From Myxococcales bacterium (lineage in GTDB: Bacteria > Myxococcota_A > Polyangia > Fen-1088): a DNA stretch of 64,000 bases. The stretch covers positions 46,040 to 110,039 of the forward strand of contig PLNW01000150.1 of the NCBI GenBank assembly GCA_003142855.1, given 5' to 3'. Below are positions 34,588-47,336 of this stretch, one piece after another (the stretch's first letter is position 1; every line of letters begins with the position of its first letter). The notes beneath the pieces were generated by a model. That model had not been told where the DNA came from, searched no databases, and worked only from the letters and a program-made list of their open reading frames with translations. A program made the translations under genes and the position numbers.

Positions 34588-36138
34588 ATGTCTGACGAAC
34601 GCGAATTGATGGCCGAACGGGAGCGCAAGGTCGCCGAACTGCGCGCGGCTGGCCACAATCCCTACGCCAACGGCTTTCGTCCGACCTCGACGGCGCGTTC
34701 GATTCACGACTGGTTTGCCAGTGGGGCGGATCGTGCGCATCCTCCCCAGGGCACGGACAAGGACGGCCGGATCTCGGTGGCCGGTCGCATCGTCGCGATC
34801 CGCAGCTTTGGCAAGGCGGCCTTTGCCAAGCTTCGTGATCGCACCGGAGAAATCCAAGTCTGGGTCAAGCTGGATGTGGTGGGCGAGCCGGTGTTCGCCC
34901 TGTGGAAGCTGGTCGAGCGCGGCGATTTCGTCGGCGTGGAAGGGCCGGCGAGCCTGCTGACCAAGACCAAGGCTGGCGAGGACACCGTGGTCGTGGACCG
35001 CGTGCACATCCTCACCAAGGCGACGCGTCCCTTGCCCGAGAAGTGGCACGGCCTGCAGGACATGGAGATCCGCTACCGGCAACGCTACGTGGACTTGGTA
35101 GCCAATCCCGAGGTGTTCGAGGTATTTCGCAAGCGCACCCAGATCGTGCGCCACCTGCGGCGTTTTCTCGACGAGCGCGACTTCATCGAGGTGGAAACCC
35201 CGATGATGCACACCGTGCTGGGCGGGGCAGCGGCGCGGCCTTTTCGCACGCACCACAACGCACTCGCTCTCGACCTCACCATGCGCATCGCGCCCGAACT
35301 GCACCTCAAGCGCCTGGTTGTGGGCGGATTCGATCGGGTCTACGAAATCGGGCGCAACTTCCGCAACGAGGGGCTGTCGCGCCAGCACAATCCCGAATTC
35401 ACCATGCTGGAGTTCTATCAGGCCTACGCCACCTACCAAGACTTGATGGAGTTGACCCAGCAGCTCTTGAGCGAGCTGGCCCGCGAGATCTGTGGCGGCA
35501 CGCGCATCACCTATCAGGGCCAGTCGGTCGATCTAGACCAGTGGGAACGCATTCCCATGAAGGACGCCATCGTGGCGGCGGTGATCGTGGGCAGACTGCC
35601 TGCGGGGCTGGAACGTCCCATGCTCGACGATGAGGCCGCCTTGTTGCGCTGGGTGGCCAGCTCGGGCGTGCTCGATCGCAAGGATGAACTATCGGCGGTG
35701 TTGCCCAAGTGTGAGACACACGGCCACCGGGTGGGCGCGCTCTTCGACTACGCCGGCGAGCAGGCGCTGCCGCAGGATCGCCCCGTGTTCGTCATCGACT
35801 ATCCCGCGGAAACCTCGCCGCTCTCGCGACGCAACGACGCGGATCCGGGCAAGGTCGATCGCTTCGAGTTGTTCATCGTGGGGCGCGAACACGCCAACGC
35901 CTTTTCCGAGCTGAACGACCCCGTCGACCAGCGCGCGCGTTTCCAACGTCAGGTCGAGGCCAAGGCGCGCGGTGCCGAGGAGACCATGGACTACGACGAG
36001 GACTACTGTCGCGCGCTCGAGTATGGGCTGCCGCCGACTGCGGGCGAAGGCATCGGGGTGGATCGCCTGGTCATGCTGCTCACCGACCAGCCCTCCATCC
36101 GCGACGTCATTCTTTTTCCCCTGATGAGGCCGGAATGA
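34588..36138 (+). CDS. lysS: Lysyl-tRNA synthetase, class II
   Basis: The 516-residue protein has an N-terminal OB-fold anticodon-binding domain (about residues 60-160, VAGRIVAIRSFGKAAFAKLRDRTGEIQVWV) and a class II catalytic core with motif 1 (FIEVETPMMHTVLGGAAARPF), motif 2 (VYEIGRNFRNEGLSRQHNPEFTMLEFYQAY) and motif 3 ([31 protein letters not shown]). Charges tRNA-Lys. The ATG follows AAGGATGAACC, and the stop overlaps the lolC/E start as ATGA, so translation is coupled. Confidence 0.97.
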   Translation: MSDERELMAERERKVAELRAAGHNPYANGFRPTSTARSIHDWFASGADRAHPPQGTDKDGRISVAGRIVAIRSFGKAAFAKLRDRTGEIQVWVKLDVVGEPVFALWKLVERGDFVGVEGPASLLTKTKAGEDTVVVDRVHILTKATRPLPEKWHGLQDMEIRYRQRYVDLVANPEVFEVFRKRTQIVRHLRRFLDERDFIEVETPMMHTVLGGAAARPFRTHHNALALDLTMRIAPELHLKRLVVGGFDRVYEIGRNFRNEGLSRQHNPEFTMLEFYQAYATYQDLMELTQQLLSELAREICGGTRITYQGQSVDLDQWERIPMKDAIVAAVIVGRLPAGLERPMLDDEAALLRWVASSGVLDRKDELSAVLPKCETHGHRVGALFDYAGEQALPQDRPVFVIDYPAETSPLSRRNDADPGKVDRFELFIVGREHANAFSELNDPVDQRARFQRQVEAKARGAEETMDYDEDYCRALEYGLPPTAGEGIGVDRLVMLLTDQPSIRDVILFPLMRPE

Positions 36139-37697
36139 GTGAAAAGACTCGTACCGGGTTCGAGTGGTTCGTGGCCTGGCGCCACCTGCGCGATCCAGAG
36201 CGCCGTTCGCGCCGCGCCTTGTATTGCGGCCTGGCCGTCCTGCTGCTGGCCGTCCTCGACCTGGCCGCGCTCAAGCTGTTCGGCCAGCCCACGCGCGCCG
36301 CCTCGGGCTTGCTCACCTTGCAGCCGTCGGTGGTCTTCGAGCGCCTGTGGATGGGGGGCGTGATCGGCGTGATTGCGGGCGCGGTGCTCACCTTCATGGG
36401 TGTGCTGTTTGCGTCTTTCACCGTGTTCACGGCCATCTCAATCTTCGGCGTGTTTCTGGGCACAGCCGCGCCCATCCTGGCCCTGTCCGTGATGTCTGGC
36501 TTCGAGATGGATCTCAAGACCAAGATCCGCGGTGCCAAGGCCGATGTCGTGATCACCACGGCGGACGATCAGCCCTTTCTCGACTGGCGCCGGGTGCGTG
36601 AAACCGTCTTGCGTCAGCCTGGCGTGGTGGGGGCCACTCCCTATCTAGAGGCCGAGGTCATGATTCGGGCCGGGGCAGCGCCTGCGGGAATCGTGCTGCG
36701 CGGGATCGATCCGGACACCGCGCGCTCGGTGCTGGACCTGGGCCGCACCCTGCGCGAGGGCAGTGTGGACGATCTGGAGCACCCCGAGCGGGTAGCCGAC
36801 GACCCGTTTGCCCGCGAGGCCGGAGAGCAGGCAGCCGGCGACGACGAGCCACCGCCTCACGGGGGCAAGCGAGCGCCCGCCGTCGCGGTGGCCGCTGGCG
36901 AGGTGCTGCCGTCGATCTTGTTGGGCGAGGAACTTTTCGCGCGCACCTTGCGCGTGTTTCGCGGCAGCCACGTCGACGTGGTCTGTCCCCTGTGCAAGAT
37001 GGGTCCCTCGGGCCCCATGCCCGGCCTCAAGGTGTTTCGCGCCGCCGGACACTTCTACAGCGGGATGTACGAGTATGACTCCAAGCTGGCCTACATGGCG
37101 CTGGACGAGGCGCAGAAGTTCCTGGGCGAGCCCGGTGAGGTCACCGGCATTGATCTGCGCACGGGTAGCCCCGAGGCCGCTCCTGCGGTCGCGACCGCGG
37201 TGCAGGCCGCCCTGGGCAACCGCTACGAAGTTCGCTCGTGGGAGGATCTCAACCGGGGGCTGTTCATGGCCCTGCGCCTGGAAAAAATCGCCATGTTCGT
37301 GGTGATGACTTTCATCGCGCTCGTGGCATCCTTTTCCATCATTTCGACGCTCATCATGATGGCCACCCAGAAAGCGCGCGAGGTCGCCATTCTCAAGGCC
37401 ATGGGTGCCGCTGGCGGTGCCATCCGACGCGTGTTCATCGCGGAAGGCGTGTACATCGGCTTGATCGGCCTGGCGGTCGGCGTGTCCACCGGCGTGGTCG
37501 GTTGCAAGTTGATCGAGAAGTACGGCCTGCCCCTGCCCACGGACGTCTACTACATCAGCAAACTCCCGGTGGTGATGCGGCCGAGCGAGATCCTGGTGCT
37601 GGCGGCTTCGGCCATGGCCCTGTGCTGCCTGGCCACCGTGTATCCGGCGTTGCTGGCGTCACGCATGCGTCCGGTCGACGGGTTGAGGTACGAGTGA
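36135..37697 (+). CDS. LolC/LolE-type lipoprotein-releasing ABC permease
   Basis: The 520-residue inner-membrane protein has an N-terminal cytoplasmic extension with one extra helix pair (about residues 25-110), then the family pattern of a first helix, a large periplasmic domain (about 130-390) and a block of three C-terminal helices ([24 protein letters not shown]..., with [14 protein letters not shown] in between). The family, with LolD, releases outer-membrane lipoproteins to LolA. The periplasmic domain has an Asp/Glu-rich insert near residues 220-260. Its stop overlaps the lolD start as GTGA. With many lipoproteins encoded in this window the role is fitting. Confidence 0.92.
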   Translation: MSEKTRTGFEWFVAWRHLRDPERRSRRALYCGLAVLLLAVLDLAALKLFGQPTRAASGLLTLQPSVVFERLWMGGVIGVIAGAVLTFMGVLFASFTVFTAISIFGVFLGTAAPILALSVMSGFEMDLKTKIRGAKADVVITTADDQPFLDWRRVRETVLRQPGVVGATPYLEAEVMIRAGAAPAGIVLRGIDPDTARSVLDLGRTLREGSVDDLEHPERVADDPFAREAGEQAAGDDEPPPHGGKRAPAVAVAAGEVLPSILLGEELFARTLRVFRGSHVDVVCPLCKMGPSGPMPGLKVFRAAGHFYSGMYEYDSKLAYMALDEAQKFLGEPGEVTGIDLRTGSPEAAPAVATAVQAALGNRYEVRSWEDLNRGLFMALRLEKIAMFVVMTFIALVASFSIISTLIMMATQKAREVAILKAMGAAGGAIRRVFIAEGVYIGLIGLAVGVSTGVVGCKLIEKYGLPLPTDVYYISKLPVVMRPSEILVLAASAMALCCLATVYPALLASRMRPVDGLRYE

Positions 37698-38482
37698 GCG
37701 CATTGACACCGCCCCAGCCGGTCGCTACGGTGCCAGTCCCGATGGTAACCCGGAAAGCCGGCGCTGCAGAAGCTCGGTCCGATGCAACAACCGCCCCTGG
37801 CGGCGGCGCGCGCGTGCTCGTGCGCGACCTGTGGAAGGTATTCGAGCACGGCGGTCGCTCGATCGAAGTCCTGCGCGGAATCGACCTCGACCTCCAACCG
37901 GGGGCGCTGGTATCGGTGGTGGGTGCGTCAGGGGTGGGCAAGTCGACCCTGCTGCACCTGCTCGGCACCCTCGATGCGCCGACGTCGGGCCAGATTCTGT
38001 TCGACGGGGTGAATGTCACGGACATGTCCGCGGCCAAGCTGGCCTCCTTCCGCAACCGCGAGATCGGGTTCGTCTTCCAGTTTCACCATCTTTTGCCCGA
38101 GTTCACCGCGTTGGAAAACGTCATGATGCCCGGTCTCATCGCGCGCCAGCCGCGCAAAGAGTGCCACGAGCGAGCCGAGGCCATCTTGCTGCGCGTGGGC
38201 CTGCAGGATCGGCTGCGCCACCGGCCCGGGGAGCTGTCCGGCGGTGAGCAGCAGCGCGTGGCCCTGGCGCGTGCGCTCTCGCTCTCTCCGCGTCTGCTGC
38301 TCGGGGACGAGCCCACCGGCAACCTCGACAGCAAGACCGGACGTGGCATCCACGATCTGTTCTTCGAGTTGAACCGCGAGTTGGGAATGACCCTGCTTCT
38401 TGTGACCCACAACGACGAGCTCGCAGGCCGGGCGTTCCGCAAGCTGCGTATGGTCGACGGTCGCATCCAGGAGGAGGGGTGA
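37694..38482 (+). CDS. lolD: LolD-type ABC ATPase
   Basis: The 262-residue protein has Walker [11 protein letters not shown]-loop [16 protein letters not shown] (the HHLLPEF pattern of LolD), signature LSGGEQQR, Walker [14 protein letters not shown] and the H-loop THN. It hydrolyses ATP to drive lipoprotein release with the LolC/E permease. The GTG at 37694 overlaps the permease stop and follows TTGAGG; an in-frame ATG at 37742 is an alternative. The N-terminus has a 30-residue Pro/Ala-rich extension before the domain. Confidence 0.94.
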   Translation: MSALTPPQPVATVPVPMVTRKAGAAEARSDATTAPGGGARVLVRDLWKVFEHGGRSIEVLRGIDLDLQPGALVSVVGASGVGKSTLLHLLGTLDAPTSGQILFDGVNVTDMSAAKLASFRNREIGFVFQFHHLLPEFTALENVMMPGLIARQPRKECHERAEAILLRVGLQDRLRHRPGELSGGEQQRVALARALSLSPRLLLGDEPTGNLDSKTGRGIHDLFFELNRELGMTLLLVTHNDELAGRAFRKLRMVDGRIQEEG

Positions 38483-38610
38483 GTCCATCGCGGTTGGCGG
38501 TGGCGGCCGGCTTGCGGCACGCGGGTCGCGGCATGCGAGGGCGTGAGCGAGTTCGTGGGAGTTTGGCGGCAGGCGGATTGTGGTTTGGGCACCGCGCACC
38601 GCTCACCCTC

Positions 38611-38883
38611 ATAGGCGTTAAGCGGCGGAACTGCGCCGGAAAAGCTGAGGTAGACCACCCTCTCCCTCTGGGAGAGGGCTGGGGTGAGGGTACTGCATTT
38701 GCACGTCGAATCGTGCAGCGGGCGCAATCACCACAATTTGGTGACTTCAGCGTCCGGCTCACAGAAAGTCTCGCCCTCACCCCCAGGCCCCTCTCCCGAA
38801 AGGGAGAGGGGTTACCCATCGAAGGCTTGTGTCCTCGAATCACGAATGGCCATTTCATTCCGCCGTTGATCCGCTTAACGCCG

Positions 38884-38885
<2 letters not shown>
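38611..38885. repeat. Nested inverted-repeat cassette upstream of bamA
   Basis: Outer arms at 38611-38625 and 38870-38885 share CAT-N-GGCGTTAAGCGG as reverse complements. Inner arms at about 38652-38694 and 38772-38818 are reverse complements with the type of core CTCTCCCTCTGGGAGAGGG-TGGGGTGAGGG, a motif family that recurs between genes of many proteobacteria. No gene is seen in 38483-38883. The right edge abuts the proposed bamA ATG and repeat copy C. Confidence 0.7.
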
Positions 38886-41457
<2,572 letters not shown>

Positions 41458-41524
41458 GGGTGGCCCCGTGCTCTGGGGCGTGATATCCCTGGGCTTTCCG
41501 GTGAACCAAATGGAGATGAAGCGC

Positions 41525-42091
41525 ATGATACGTTCTACCCTAGTCGGATTGGTGATCGCGGCCGCCCTGATTCGGCCTGCGCTGGCCGAAGAAGTGAAGC
41601 TCGGCTTCGTGGACCTGCGGCGCGCTCTCTACGAGACCGAGGATGGACGCAAGGCCCGTACCTCGCTCAAGAAGGTCTTCGATCAGAAGCAGAAGGAACT
41701 CGACGAGCAGCAGGAAGATGTCAAGAAGGCCATCGAAGACCTGAACAAGAAGCGCACCTTGCTACCGGCCGAGACCGTCCGCCAGAAAGAGGCCGAGTTG
41801 CAGGAACGCGTGGCCAAGGTCCAGCAAACCTACATGCGCCACCAGCAGGACCTGGGTGACAAGGAACAAGAGGCGACCCAGCCCATCGTCGATCGTTTGC
41901 AGCGAATCATCTCCAAAATCGCCGCGGCCGAGAACTTCACCATGATCTTCGACAAGAATCAGGGCGTGGTGTTCGCCAAGCCTCATCTGGATCTGACCAA
42001 CGAGGTCATCCGGCGCTACAACTCGGGCGAGGAGAAGGGGGCTGCGCCCGCGTCCAGCAGCAGCAAGCCCGCGTCCAGCAAGAAGAAGTAG
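41525..42091 (+). CDS. skp: Skp/OmpH-family periplasmic chaperone
   Basis: The 188-residue protein has a signal peptide ([21 protein letters not shown]), then [20 protein letters not shown] and a long helical hairpin (about residues 45-140, [25 protein letters not shown]), and a Ser/Ala/Lys tail. Skp binds unfolded outer-membrane proteins and hands them to BamA, which is next door. The ATG at 41525 follows TGGAG; in-frame ATGs at 41510 and 41516 are possible but lengthen the signal peptide. It is followed eight bases later by fabZ. Confidence 0.9.
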   Translation: MIRSTLVGLVIAAALIRPALAEEVKLGFVDLRRALYETEDGRKARTSLKKVFDQKQKELDEQQEDVKKAIEDLNKKRTLLPAETVRQKEAELQERVAKVQQTYMRHQQDLGDKEQEATQPIVDRLQRIISKIAAAENFTMIFDKNQGVVFAKPHLDLTNEVIRRYNSGEEKGAAPASSSSKPASSKKK

Positions 42092-42099
42092 CGGGGGCC

Positions 42100-42549
42100 A
42101 TGGAGCTCGATACGTGCGCTATCGAAGCCATCCTGCCGCACCGAGCGCCCTTTCTCATGATCGACCACGTCGAGCTGGTCGAGGCCGATCGTATCGTCGC
42201 GCGTAAGACAGTGGCTGCGGACGAACTGTTTCTTCAGGGCCATTTTCCTGGCTGCCCCATCATGCCCGGCGTGCTTATCATCGAGGCCATGGCTCAGGCA
42301 GGGGCGGTGTTGGCGGCTCGCCAGTCCACTTTTGATCCAGCCCGCCAGGTCATGGTCTTCATGGCCATCGACAAGGCGAAGTTCCGCAAACCGGTGCTCC
42401 CCGGCGACGTGTTGAAGCTGGAAGTTGTTCCCCTGCGCAGGGGAACCGCTGTGTGGAAAATGCGTGGCGAAGCGAAGGTTGGCGACGTCTTGGTCGCTGA
42501 GGCGGAGTTTCTCGCCGGCATCCGGCCCCGCAGCAACGTGGTGCCATGA
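42100..42549 (+). CDS. fabZ: 3-hydroxyacyl-[acyl-carrier-protein] dehydratase FabZ
   Basis: The 149-residue hotdog-fold enzyme has the catalytic region [21 protein letters not shown], with the active-site His and Glu, and [17 protein letters not shown] near the start. It dehydrates 3-hydroxyacyl-ACP in fatty acid synthesis. Its stop overlaps the next gene's ATG by four bases. The usual lpxD and lpxA neighbours of lipid A synthesis are missing on both sides. Confidence 0.95.
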   Translation: MELDTCAIEAILPHRAPFLMIDHVELVEADRIVARKTVAADELFLQGHFPGCPIMPGVLIIEAMAQAGAVLAARQSTFDPARQVMVFMAIDKAKFRKPVLPGDVLKLEVVPLRRGTAVWKMRGEAKVGDVLVAEAEFLAGIRPRSNVVP

Positions 42550-44072
42550 ACTCACGGGACATCGGGCTACGTCGCCCGTGGCTGCCCGGCAACGCGCGGC
42601 CGGTCCGTAGTCCGCCAAGAGCCGCCGGAGGCCGTGGCCGTGGCCGTGGCCGTGGCCGAATGAGCACCGTCATTGCCCTGCTGGCTGCTCTGGCTGGCCT
42701 CTCCTGTCGGCGCGCGCCGCATTTCGTACGTGGGGATGCGGCAGCCGTCGTGGTCGTACAGCGGCCGAGGGATGCAGGTGGACCGCCACTGGCCGCGGAA
42801 CGTGAACCCAACAACGCGCCAGCGCAGGCCCAAGAGCTGGCATGGACCGGTACGCCTCCTGCCGCGGCGGTCAAGGGGAGCATTGATCGCACCGAGGCTG
42901 GCAAGGCCGGGGACGTGGACGTCTTCAAGGTAGTCGTTCCGGGCCAGCGGATGGCCGTCTCCTCTGACGCGGGTCCGGCCGCCGACCGGCTGGTTGCCGC
43001 CAAGCGCATGTCCGTGGTCATCAACCCCGAGGCGGGACTCGCGCTGGCCGTGGATTTTCTCGACGAGGCGCCGCGGCTCGTGAAGGCAGTGGCGGCCGGG
43101 CCGGGCGAAGTCGTGGGGTTGCCGAACATGGCCGTGCTGCCGGGGGGCACCTACTACCTGCGTGTCAAAGCGGCGCCAGTCCCGGCCAACAAGAAGGGTC
43201 AGGTCCCAGTCGATGCTGGCGTGTCGGCGGGCAGTTCGTACCAGATCACGGTGCTGCTGCTTGACTTCGAAGTCGCCGACGAGCGGGAGCCCAACGATCG
43301 GCTGGAATCAGCCGGCGATCTGTTGTGGCAGGGCCGAAGTGCGCTTGCGTCCGGGCTCTACGGCTGGCGTCGCGATGAGGACTGGTACCGGCTCTCGCTC
43401 GACGCCGTGGAACCGGGGTGGGTCCTGAACCTGGACCTTGAAGGCGTGGACGATGTGGCCGCCAGTCTGGCCGTCAACGATTCAGCAGGCAGGAAAATCG
43501 TGGCGGTGCGGGGCCGCAAGGGCGAGAAGCTGACTCTGCGCAACCTCGTGCTGCCGAGCGTGGCCCCTGACGCTGGCGCATCCGCTGTCGGAGGCCGATG
43601 CTGGTACGTGGTCGTACGCGCGGAGAATGGGCTCGATCGCGAGCATCGCTACGTTGTGCACGCGGAGGCTGTGCTGCCCGAGGCCCGGGGCGGATTCGAG
43701 ACCGAGCCCAACGACGACGCGGCCCATGCATCGGCGCTGGTCGAGGGCACGACCACAGGCTATCTGTCCGTGGGCGACGTGGATGTCTTTCGCTACCTCG
43801 CGGCCGAGCCACGCGGGCTGGACATCGAAGTCACTCCGCCATCCAGGGTGCGGGTTAAGGTCGAAGTCATCAGAGAGCGCGACGGGCAAGTGCTGGCCGA
43901 AGCGGTTGCTGCCAGAGCGCGCCAGACAGTGCGCATCCTTGGGTTCTCGGCCCCGGTTGAACCGATCCTGGTGCGGCTGTCCCAGGGCAAGTATGACGGC
44001 AACGCCAGCGAGCCCTATCTGCTGAAAGTGGCCAGCCGGCTGCTACAGCGAGATGCAGGAAGACGAGACTAG
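42546..44072 (+). CDS. Lipoprotein with three PPC-like (EPND) domains
   Basis: The 508-residue protein has a possible lipobox (LAALAGLSC) at about residues 46-54 and three beta-sandwich modules, each opening with the pre-peptidase C-type EPN motif: [22 protein letters not shown] and [11 protein letters not shown], followed by G-x-DVDVFK/W/R strands. PPC domains are usually the C-terminal parts of secreted proteases; here they stand alone. The ATGA overlap with fabZ favours the start at 42546, giving a Gly/Arg-rich n-region. An ATG at 42660 would put the lipobox very near the N-terminus, without positive charge. It may form part of the fabZ operon. Confidence 0.75.
   Translation: MNSRDIGLRRPWLPGNARPVRSPPRAAGGRGRGRGRGRMSTVIALLAALAGLSCRRAPHFVRGDAAAVVVVQRPRDAGGPPLAAEREPNNAPAQAQELAWTGTPPAAAVKGSIDRTEAGKAGDVDVFKVVVPGQRMAVSSDAGPAADRLVAAKRMSVVINPEAGLALAVDFLDEAPRLVKAVAAGPGEVVGLPNMAVLPGGTYYLRVKAAPVPANKKGQVPVDAGVSAGSSYQITVLLLDFEVADEREPNDRLESAGDLLWQGRSALASGLYGWRRDEDWYRLSLDAVEPGWVLNLDLEGVDDVAASLAVNDSAGRKIVAVRGRKGEKLTLRNLVLPSVAPDAGASAVGGRCWYVVVRAENGLDREHRYVVHAEAVLPEARGGFETEPNDDAAHASALVEGTTTGYLSVGDVDVFRYLAAEPRGLDIEVTPPSRVRVKVEVIRERDGQVLAEAVAARARQTVRILGFSAPVEPILVRLSQGKYDGNASEPYLLKVASRLLQRDAGRRD
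42630..42658 (+). repeat. Hexanucleotide tandem repeat (GGCCGT)n
   Basis: Four full copies plus a partial copy of GGCCGT, translated as Gly-Arg repeats just upstream of the lipobox. A unit of six bases keeps the frame if the copy number changes. Confidence 0.9.
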
Positions 44073-44125
44073 AGATCTTCTTTCCGTCCTGAGCGTTCAA
44101 GAACCAAAGGAGGGACGGAGTCAAC

Positions 44126-44140
44126 AAGACCTGAGGTCTT
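44126..44140. promoter_or_regulatory. Perfect palindrome in the 44073-44318 gap
   Basis: AAGACC-TGA-GGTCTT, with outer GAACC (44101-44105) and GGTTC (44142-44146) that could extend the stem. No T-tract follows, so it is not a clear intrinsic terminator; an operator is possible. Nothing else was seen in this 246-base gap. Confidence 0.4.
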
Positions 44141-44318
44141 CGGTTCAGAACCACGACACCTGTGTCACGGATCGGCCCGGCCCATCCTTCTTGCTGCAGG
44201 CAGGCCAACACCCGGCTTGGGCACGCAACCTGTCGATCTTGCGGCGTTTGTGGCAGTCGGCATCGGCTTTCTTGACTGACAGGCGGCGATGTTGCAAGCC
44301 ATAGAAGAAGGTCATCCC

Positions 44319-44504
44319 ATGCTCGAGCCCTGGATCATCGACGAGATCCGACGCCGCGAAGAGGAGGAACGCCGGCGCGGCGAACGGCCGCAGCTTGAGT
44401 TGCCCGTCCCGGACAAGTCCGATGACAGGCCGGGAAGCGACGCGGGCGACGACGAGGGGCACGATTCCGGGACCAAGCGGGGCGTAGTCATAATCGCAAT
44501 GTAG
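44319..44504 (+). CDS. Small conserved acidic/Arg-rich protein
   Basis: The 61-residue product, MLEPWIIDEIRRREEEERRRGERPQLELPVP..., matches a small protein I know from many bacterial genomes as a conserved hypothetical with LEPWIIxxIRRREEEERRR and a following QLPL/VP segment. No function is established. The ATG at 44319 is preceded by AGAAGG; the longer reading from 44289 is less conserved. It is followed 71 bases later by the STAND/TPR ATPase on the same strand. Confidence 0.75.
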   Translation: MLEPWIIDEIRRREEEERRRGERPQLELPVPDKSDDRPGSDAGDDEGHDSGTKRGVVIIAM

Positions 44505-44575
44505 ACGTGTTCCCGCGGCGATTCGCGGAACACTCGATTTTTTGCGTTCCTGGCCAGACGCTTTATCAAGGTGTG

Positions 44576-47191
44576 ATGGACCTTGAGCAAGAGGGCAAGA
44601 AGCGGGATTTTCTGGTTCGGGGTTTCGTGGGCCGCGTGGAGGAGCGCCGTGCGCTTGATGCTGCCCTTGGGCGAGCCATACGCTTCGATGCGCCGCAGTT
44701 CGTAACGGTGATCGGCGAAAATGGGTTGGGAAAGACGAGGCTTGTCGAGGAATGGGTCAAGCAAGTGCGAGAAGCCGGGGAATTTCGCGTCTTTCTTGCC
44801 AGCGGCAACCCGTCCACAGACAGCCAGGCGACACCCTTCATGATGCTCTCTGCCTTGCTGCGCAAGCGATTTGGAATCACGGCGGAGATGGACGAGGTGA
44901 CAGCTCAGGCCGCATTTCGCGCCGACTTGCAGGCTGTTTTCGGGGATCGCCGCGTGTCCGAAGTCGCTGGCCTGCTGGGCCAGTTTCTGGGTTTCGAGAT
45001 GCCAGAAAGCCCACTCGCCCAGTCGCTGGCCATGCGTCCCGAGCGGCAACTCGACATGGCTCGCGCCGTTCTGGGACGATTCTTGGAAGAGGATGCGCGC
45101 AAACATCCCCTGGCCTTGGTGGTGGACGACGTCCACTTGGCCGACGATGCATCATTGGATGTGCTGCAATGTTTGTCTGCCGAGCTGGGTGAAGCGGCCA
45201 TTGTCGTCGTGGCCACGGCTCGGCCCGAGCTGTTCGTGCGTAGGCCCGAATGGATGAAGCAAGAAGGCAGCCACGCGCGCGTCGACTTGAAGCCGCTGGG
45301 GCCGCTTGAGATGGACGTGTTCATCAAGGGCGCGCTCGGCGCACAGGAGCTGGCTCCCGGGTTGGCGGAGCGGGCAGCCATCGAGTCCGGCGGCAATCCC
45401 TTCCTACTCGAGCAACTCCTCGGCGTGTATCACGAGCATGGCATTCTGGTCGCGGCCACGGCGAGCTCGTGGCTGTTCGACATGGAGCGCGCCGACCAGG
45501 AGCCCCTGGCGCTCGGACCTGAAGCGGCAGCCCAGGCGCGCGTGGCCACGCTGTCGTCTGCCGAGCGAGAGCTGCTTGGGCGTGCGGTGGCCATGGGGCC
45601 GGTGTTCTGGGCCGGAGGCGTGGTGGCATTGGGACGCATCGGTGCCGATCCCTGGGATCCGACCATCGTGTTCGCTCCGGATCCGTCCATCGAACAGACC
45701 AAGCGGCTGGCGCTGTCGTTGCAGGAACGAGGCTTCCTCCACCCAGCCCTCGATAAGATCCTGGATTGCGGCGAGACCGCGTGGGCCTTGGCCGAGCCGG
45801 CGGTACGCACTTTGGTGGAAGCCACGGTCGACCCTCGGACCTTGGCCGAGCGCCGGCGCTTCGCGGCTCAGTGGATCGAAGCCAGGTTGGGCGCCTCGCC
45901 GTCGAGCGAGCAGCACGAGTACGTGGCGGCGCTCTATGCCGAGGGTGGCGATGACCGCAGGGCCGCGCTGGCCTATTTGGCAGCCGGGGATTTGGCGGGC
46001 CAGCGGCGGCGCTACGAGCGCGCGCGGGCCTTGTATCTGCAGGGCGTGCGCCTGCTGGCAGCGGACGATGCTATGCTCAAGATCGACGCCTGCCACAAAC
46101 TAGGCGACGCGGCGGCGCGGCTGGGTCGCAGCCGCGAGGCGCTGGCTCACTTCGCCGAGATGCTCCGGGTGGCGTGGCGGCTGGATCTGCCGGCCAAAGG
46201 CGGGGCGGCGCATTCGCGGATCGGACGCATCCATCGCTCGCTGGGCGACTATAGGCTGGCGCTGCAGCACCTGGACATGGCGCACCTGCTTTTCGATCTG
46301 GCGGGCGACCGGCCCGGCGTGGCGGCCAGCCTGGACGACATCGGCCGGGTCAACTACCTCATTGGAAGACCGGATGAGGCCATCCGTTGCCACCAAGCTG
46401 CGCTGGCCATTCGCGAGGAACTTCACGATCAGCGCGGAAAGGCGTTGACGCTGTCGTGGATGGGGCTGGTCGAGGCGCATATCGGCGAGCTGGGCCGGGC
46501 GCAACAGAGCTTCCAGGAGGCGCTTCTCATCAGCAAGACCACGCGCGACCCCCATGGCGTCGTCTTTTCGTTGCTCAACCTGGGAAGCCTGGCGCGCGAG
46601 GCAGGGCATCCGGGGCTGGCGCAGAACCTGCTGGAGCAGGCGCGCGCCGTGGCTCGCGAAATGGGCGAGTGTTTGAATGAGTGCCATGTGGCCTTGCAAA
46701 TCGGCGAGTGCCATCTGGCGTTGGGCCAGGTAGCCGAGGCCGAGGCCGAGCTGAAAGCGGCGCGGGACATCGCACGCAAGTTCGGGGCGCGGCGACTTTG
46801 CGCCGAGGCCGACCGAGGGCTCGCCGAGATCTGCCTGGTCCGCGAGGACCACGTGGGCGCGCGCGAGCACGCCAGCCGGGCCGCAGCCGAGGGTGAGAAA
46901 TTGGGAGCAGGGCCGCTGGTGGGCGCAGCCCTGCGGGTGTTGGGCACCGCTCTCTCTCGTGGAGCGCCTGGCGAGTCAGAACGCGGCGGTCCGCGCGAGG
47001 TTTTCGATCGGGCCGTGGAGGTTCTCGGGGAATCACGCGCAGAGCTGGAGCTGGGCCGGGCCTTTTCTGCCTATGCCGAATACGAGGAGCGGACGGGGAG
47101 GGCGGCAAACGCGGATGATTTACGCGAACGGGCGCGAGAGATCCGCAGGCGAGCGATTCACGGGGAAACCGCCAGCCTGGCGGAAGCGTAG
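44576..47191 (+). CDS. STAND-type AAA ATPase with TPR repeats
   Basis: The 871-residue protein opens with FVGRVEERRALDAAL, the Walker A GENGLGKT (47-54), and Walker B-like LALVVDDVHLADDASL, typical of AAA_16/STAND ATPases. The C-terminal half (from about residue 480) holds about eight TPR repeats (e.g. GGAAHSRIGRIHRSLGDYRLALQHLDMAHLLF, LSWMGLVEAHIGELGRAQQSFQEALLI). In myxobacteria this arrangement often sits behind a protein kinase, but no kinase domain is present here. It probably acts as a signal-responsive scaffold; this is inference. The ATG at 44576 follows AAGGTG. Confidence 0.85.
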   Translation: MDLEQEGKKRDFLVRGFVGRVEERRALDAALGRAIRFDAPQFVTVIGENGLGKTRLVEEWVKQVREAGEFRVFLASGNPSTDSQATPFMMLSALLRKRFGITAEMDEVTAQAAFRADLQAVFGDRRVSEVAGLLGQFLGFEMPESPLAQSLAMRPERQLDMARAVLGRFLEEDARKHPLALVVDDVHLADDASLDVLQCLSAELGEAAIVVVATARPELFVRRPEWMKQEGSHARVDLKPLGPLEMDVFIKGALGAQELAPGLAERAAIESGGNPFLLEQLLGVYHEHGILVAATASSWLFDMERADQEPLALGPEAAAQARVATLSSAERELLGRAVAMGPVFWAGGVVALGRIGADPWDPTIVFAPDPSIEQTKRLALSLQERGFLHPALDKILDCGETAWALAEPAVRTLVEATVDPRTLAERRRFAAQWIEARLGASPSSEQHEYVAALYAEGGDDRRAALAYLAAGDLAGQRRRYERARALYLQGVRLLAADDAMLKIDACHKLGDAAARLGRSREALAHFAEMLRVAWRLDLPAKGGAAHSRIGRIHRSLGDYRLALQHLDMAHLLFDLAGDRPGVAASLDDIGRVNYLIGRPDEAIRCHQAALAIREELHDQRGKALTLSWMGLVEAHIGELGRAQQSFQEALLISKTTRDPHGVVFSLLNLGSLAREAGHPGLAQNLLEQARAVAREMGECLNECHVALQIGECHLALGQVAEAEAELKAARDIARKFGARRLCAEADRGLAEICLVREDHVGAREHASRAAAEGEKLGAGPLVGAALRVLGTALSRGAPGESERGGPREVFDRAVEVLGESRAELELGRAFSAYAEYEERTGRAANADDLRERAREIRRRAIHGETASLAEA

Positions 47192-47336
47192 GGGCCTGCG
47201 GTCGCCCACCGGCGGTCAAGCCCGGCTCTGCCTCGGATGCCAGTGAAGAAAATTCTTGTGCTGATTGCGTGAGCCTGCCCACAATATGAGCCGATCCACG
47301 TTCAGACATCACTAACTTCGCTAGGAGTAGCTACTC

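Noticed and set aside
44126-44146. Intrinsic terminator after the PPC lipoprotein
   Set aside because: The stem is good, but no T-tract follows on either strand.
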